DNA of 47,507 bases from a virus. The notes under the pieces were generated by a model that worked only from the letters and a program-made list of their open reading frames with translations, was not told the DNA's origin and searched no databases. The stretch spans positions 1-47,507 of IMG/VR virus record IMGVR_UViG_3300025128_000074, one strand, 5' to 3'. Made by a program: the position numbers and the translations under genes. This document shows positions 45,201 through 47,507 of this stretch, one piece after another. Numbering within the stretch: the first letter of the stretch is position 1; every line of letters starts with the position of its first letter.

Positions 45201-47507
45201 TTTCCTTGCGGAGATGATTTGCTTGGGAGGTCGAGCAGGGGGCTTTCCAGTCCGCCGCTTCGCTCCGGGTGGGTCAAGAAGCCCGCCAAGCTGAAGCTGT
45301 CGATCTCCACGGATGACCTTTTCGTTTGGTCTTGGTTTTGGTTCTTTGCTGAGTTTTGCATTGTTCTCTATGTTTTCAAAACCGGGGAACCAATCTGGAA
45401 ACTTGTCCAGATTGTCCACCTTCACGGGATAATCCCCATCGAACAGGGTAAAGCCCGGCCCGTCGGAGAACATATCCTGCTGGGTAGTCAGGTCGGAGGC
45501 AATATCCTTTTTGTCCGTCTTCTTGAGTGAATCCTTGAGCTTGGCATCCGCTTTCTTCTCATTCTCAAGCGCCAACTTGGAGTCAACCAAGAGCTGCGCG
45601 TTGTCGAAGGAGAAGAATTCCTGCCCCAACTCCTCCTCGATCATCCGCATCTCCGTGACCTCCTTCTGCGTCAGCTTGATGCCTCGGTTCTCCTTCTTCC
45701 GTAGTTTATTCCAGCGCACAACCAGCGGGTTCGGTGTGACCTTGTAACGCGACGGATCATTCGGATCACGGACGATGTAATCCGGCCCAAGCCGGGACTC
45801 AATAAAGTCCCTTACAATCTCAAGGACACTCTGCTCTTGAAACAAATCCAGCGCGTTGGGGTCGTGATTGGAGATATGCTTGTAGACATCCCCAAAGAAC
45901 TCCTCAAATTCAGCCACGGTGTCCGTCATGCTGACACGGCCACCCGCCGTGAACCTGACCTCCTGCGCCAGCGCCGCCGCCATGCTCCGCGCGAGCTTCA
46001 GCTCCGCCGATTCATTCGCCTGCCCCTGCTTAAAGAACTTGTCGAAGACCTTCGTAACTGGGTCCCGACCCTTGGCCTCCTTGTGCAGACTCACAATGCC
46101 ATTGACCATCTCCGACAGGGCGTCGGCCAGCGCCGTCTCCCCCTTGGCGCGCAGCTTCAAGGCCATCGGGATCGATCCCCCGATCAGACCCTCCTTGTAG
46201 ACCGCCGGAAGTTTAGGCTCGTTGTAGGCTCTGGTGAGTGCCGGGTTCTGGAACGCGCCCTGCGCCAGCAAATGCTTTAAGTAACCATCGAAGCGCGCGC
46301 CATCCTCCACGATCGCGCGGCGCGTGTTGAAGTCGATCCCGTGTTCCCCGATCTGCTTGGTGAACCACGCCTGCTGCTCCTTTAGCGTCTCCTTGGCAGC
46401 AAGATTCGCCAAGGCATCAGGAGAGACTTGCCCAGCGTCGTTAATAGCCATGACATCTGTCTGCTCGACCAACCCCTCTGACGGGTTAAGCAGATCGACA
46501 ACTGTATTAGCGTTTTCAACCGACTCCGCCTGCGCCAAATCGTGGGCAGGCAGCAGTCGTACAAGCAGATGGTCATCAGTAGGGCGCGAAGATAATCCAA
46601 AGTGACCCGCCATCTCGTTCTGGACTGTCCCGAACTTGGCGAGCTGGTCGGCGTCGAGCCGCTGGATGCTCTGGAATCTTCCGTTGCCACCTAATACGCG
46701 AAATACCCCATCCGTACCCTGACTGACCATCACCGGGCCATCCCCGGCGCTGGGGCCAAGCGAGGTGTACGCATAAGGTTCCCAATTCTGGGCCATCCGA
46801 AGCACTTTCTCCTTCTCGGACGGCAGCTCGGAGTAATCTCTGGTGTTTCGCAGCGGATTGTAAAGCTCGTTCTTCGCGAACCCATCCCCCACATGGCTGG
46901 GCTGAATCTCCGATGTGGGAACCCAAGCATAAACAGAATCCTGACGGCTCTCCTTGCTCCCCATCACAAAGGAATCATTGCCCTTGTGAACATTGGGATT
47001 GCTGACAGGCAGGAACGTGTCGCCTGTCGAGGGCGGCTCACCCTCCGCCAGAGGCTCGGCCTCGCCCAGCGCCTCCCTCAATTCACGCTTCAGCTCAACG
47101 TATCGCTTATCGTGCAGCGTCCACTCGGACATGGCCGTGTCCCATTCTGGATCAGTTGTCTCCTTTGCCTGAACAATTTCATTCGCCTTGGCCCTGTTCA
47201 TGTGAACATCAACCATGTTAGTGACAATCGCCATGATTTCTGGATCGTTCCCGGCCAGCTCATTGATCTCATCCTCAAGTTTGTTGAGCGTCTGATTGTC
47301 AATCTTCGGATCGGCCAGATCGCTAATTCTCCAGCCAATTTGTCCTGAAACTGGAATCGTTTCTACAGCCGGAGCTTCTGGCGTCGGCTCCAGCTCCCGC
47401 CCTGGTGGTGGTTCCGCTGGAGGCTCCGGCTTTGGCTCTGCTGGCGGCTCTGGCTTTGGCGCGGCGGGTGGCTCCGGCGCTGGCTCTGGTGGTTTGGGCG
47501 GTGGTGG
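39228..47507 (-). CDS. giant polyvalent protein: SF2 helicase, RadC/JAMM-like and HExxH protease-like domains
   Basis: The frame is open to the window edge: 91 codons precede the first Met (47232-47234), beginning with a Pro/Glu-rich linker, so that Met is probably not the real start. Numbering from it (2,668 residues): a helicase at about 700-1170 with Walker A GTGAGKT (728-734), DEAH (840-843), TATP (871-874) and QMAGRVNR (1140-1147); a RadC/JAMM-like motif HNHPSGDPKPS (1339-1349); a metalloprotease-like HEIGH (1634-1638) with a candidate third ligand in SKELYAD (1764-1770). The last 500 residues contain a hydrophobic helix (2360-2386) and resemble a domain (LPD38-like) of polyvalent proteins. 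Such proteins are thought to be packaged and injected to act early against host defences. The combination is seen; the role is inferred. Confidence 0.88.
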   Translation of the reverse strand, partial: PPPPKPPEPAPEPPAAPKPEPPAEPKPEPPAEPPPGRELEPTPEAPAVETIPVSGQIGWRISDLADPKIDNQTLNKLEDEINELAGNDPEIMAIVTNMVDVHMNRAKANEIVQAKETTDPEWDTAMSEWTLHDKRYVELKRELREALGEAEPLAEGEPPSTGDTFLPVSNPNVHKGNDSFVMGSKESRQDSVYAWVPTSEIQPSHVGDGFAKNELYNPLRNTRDYSELPSEKEKVLRMAQNWEPYAYTSLGPSAGDGPVMVSQGTDGVFRVLGGNGRFQSIQRLDADQLAKFGTVQNEMAGHFGLSSRPTDDHLLVRLLPAHDLAQAESVENANTVVDLLNPSEGLVEQTDVMAINDAGQVSPDALANLAAKETLKEQQAWFTKQIGEHGIDFNTRRAIVEDGARFDGYLKHLLAQGAFQNPALTRAYNEPKLPAVYKEGLIGGSIPMALKLRAKGETALADALSEMVNGIVSLHKEAKGRDPVTKVFDKFFKQGQANESAELKLARSMAAALAQEVRFTAGGRVSMTDTVAEFEEFFGDVYKHISNHDPNALDLFQEQSVLEIVRDFIESRLGPDYIVRDPNDPSRYKVTPNPLVVRWNKLRKKENRGIKLTQKEVTEMRMIEEELGQEFFSFDNAQLLVDSKLALENEKKADAKLKDSLKKTDKKDIASDLTTQQDMFSDGPGFTLFDGDYPVKVDNLDKFPDWFPGFENIENNAKLSKEPKPRPNEKVIRGDRQLQLGGLLDPPGAKRRTGKPPARPPKQIISARKHLAPNRANKPNHVAKLIPKQAKILRPHQIEEVNRAFDALTQGKDFAIFSGTGAGKTMVEISIAAAAIAKAKEVRRSLGLMDEPGVSIEGAIPQPPLQPVLIVTESDGIINDAFARDSAMLGVELWRYRGGEIKPGQEILLATYTDVARGVVKPKGWQTVIFDEAHNLRNQGSSIQAHRGRKLAESADHVVFATATPLDKPHGIYYMNSILVNRAGDRISPELALLAVGLVKNETIVNGETRVTFTPAVDPKTGEEVTFDQIERNLERMFDNITRAGLAVKHEVPLDNIEIDFRTIQLSADQTATVEKIMQMAAEEYGSKGWPAGAVKRLVMMAGRQALESVKAVQAIKITKDTVAQGRQVVVFAQRVNVGRWGLDNGLETIFQSLNKDMPGEVGRLFGSAANESARMAKQDTIEKFQEGIHKVVLATPETGGTGVSLDDLYGDAPRSVIVITPPFSALEFVQMAGRVNRLMTASKSEMHILHSGHQLDQWNSGIIMAKLKLLGASVKGEIADTEVGRVSQAPPVRYKSEAQVDFDALEAAVGVGTNPVVKEPAPLDRTAPSPQRVIARQVRQDISSPRGLEIAGRQIKSINHAAEVFQVFRNPSIETYRWVLMKEGKVVSVQSVTSRMPTSVAALPPGAASLESLINSFKAHGADGFYMVHNHPSGDPKPSIKDGETTRALVSHPFLKPLFNGAVTIDHRKAAVMDWEGKWDGKIIETAGPEVDPLLGPEIAQPIGADVVRDVAAVGQNIMHGEGHVSLMYTTTTGHVRTLAELNLSTPLDELVASIRREAQQAGAAQGVAYFKGSLSPEKANLLDTLIEAGVLADVITGGATPTSRRASLGLPANDKWFGQPREQASLMVEDRPTPKITFSAAPIKKGGVPEVVKMELGGMDHISPVMLPELVALAKELVGELPKTRKLRGGTAGFFRYGPRGIEIHLDRSIFLDPVTAAKVLAHEIGHLADYIPDQHLKRGNILGRLASLTGFLKKTFPIKPGGEGLNRGDRAALRRQAERENGSRPSGQPADMKRWQERVKKRYAELVEKAIKSRGLAEADVIAQELIDLSEFWHPYNKEEVSPHYIKYRESSKELYADALSVMLNSPGLLQEHSPHFYQMFWNYIDAKPEVKEAFFGLQQFLNNGQFSVAKARSSKTAEAFEKGDAILARKLEEAELRRRSWKGYMLDVMQAFDDARYAAVQKVKEAIRNGADVPPNRDPRNFFEQESLVDNRNRRMMKLIHRKVVNELDEFKIDTNQFGEYLMLQRIVNERSGLANPMGLEPVSAQQQLLNMRLLMGFDRMTIMERAAKAFHEINFEIVREAVKVGAYNQRTFVEKILPNKDFYATFAVLDYLETYIPAGIKEQIGTLRDIANPMTATIIKLFSVNHLIAIQKSKNSFIDLMKKHFPTEITLAPTRRNAEGQTVVTKRPAPGFGHLMVLDNGRPKFYEVEEHIASGFENKTAGDLEKALRPLDAMFRTGFYPFWITYNIAFQASNLKRDFSRTRRNLNVGSIKLGKAYVKALAPAFRRSLGRNDPLVTELMENYAISDIELSAVSTMHSGEIAGQGYYEDMLQRYNMLPKDADHRKIVRGFKKAFKWLEFSGQVGESLPKLAAGVVFKERGVSPKDFSIEIRNFVGTPNVYKKGSAIKVARAIVPFWNVFLKGWKSDYEKATDPKTRSGWWMRFSSGDGMWAMMMGAAAAGLLGSYLKELFDGVSDYDMANYNVVPIGLVADETSDFGKKVAYLRIPKDETSRLISGLMYIMSRGAAEAMENGDPVEAMSSAATGLEFGGDQLPGFNPVLTLLHGWTEYAFQRNPKDGFGDRSVVPSREFSAGGLRGLDDMFIWSFGQTGLQDWFRYDADSMDGIEGKIRTFGGPMNRFVKISDFGYREIQRKAKGREQERRDELFLEFSEPVRDLHREYHVLQSIGAPKGEGYMEGGPAIMGGRTEQQNERYLELMPFISLFNAAEQQVDQAETEVGRAAARRELDTLAEDFKK

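Noticed and set aside
47232-47234. ATG as the true start of the giant gene
   Set aside because: The frame is open 91 codons further to the window edge, including a Pro/Glu-rich linker like that at the other window end; the Met is probably internal.
1-47507. Direct terminal repeat marking a closed circle
   Set aside because: The first and last bases share only short Pro-codon-type similarity, not an exact overlap; circularity rests on gene order and linker composition only.

Overview
The window looks like most or all of the genome of a temperate, short-tailed (podovirus-like) bacteriophage of about 47.5 kb, read almost entirely on the minus strand. The evidence is a full head and neck gene set (terminase subunits, SU10/DUF5309-type major capsid protein, acidic scaffold, portal, head-tail adaptor, beta-propeller-like tail nozzle, fibres), a DnaB-type replication module, SSB, and a tyrosine integrase next to the 3' half of a tRNA gene, which is the expected look of an attP site. 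Nothing resembling chromosomal host genes is present. A lipobox protein in a spanin-like nested arrangement points to a Gram-negative host; I cannot name the host. There is no recognisable DNA or RNA polymerase, no CI-like repressor and no recognisable endolysin.

Layout. 1-1564 and 39228-47507 (minus) are both open at the window edges and probably form one giant gene on a circular map. It encodes a polyvalent protein of at least 3,280 residues with a superfamily-2 helicase, a RadC/JAMM-like domain and an HExxH protease-like motif, joined by a Pro/Glu-rich linker that falls on the window ends. 1564-24306 (minus) is the structural region: scaffold, capsid, neck, small lysis-like genes, nozzle, fibres (including a 2,250-residue fibre with 22 repeats), more small membrane proteins, and then the portal, unusually far from the terminase. 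Many of these genes are joined by one-base stop/start overlaps. 24275-28963 (minus) holds a small HTH gene, TerL, TerS, SSB and a MazG/DUF1599-like protein. 29168-33072 (minus) is early replication and control: RHH repressor, HTH proteins, an initiator-like protein carrying iterons inside its own gene, and DnaB.

33209-37201 (plus) is a divergent operon of about a dozen small, mostly unknown genes linked by ATGA overlaps. It includes a possible minimal histone-fold protein, a second RHH protein and two membrane proteins. 37248-38534 is the integrase. The only long stretch without a gene (38535-39006) carries integrase arm-like repeats, a TTAAG-type operator, a terminator, the tRNA-Thr 3' fragment and a 41-bp nested palindrome.

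The most interesting theme is regulatory. A TTAAG/CTTAA element occurs at the divergent promoter, the integrase promoter, the second RHH gene and, as four exactly 10-bp-phased copies, before the capsid operon. This suggests that one small RHH protein may link early, integration and late expression in place of a classical repressor.
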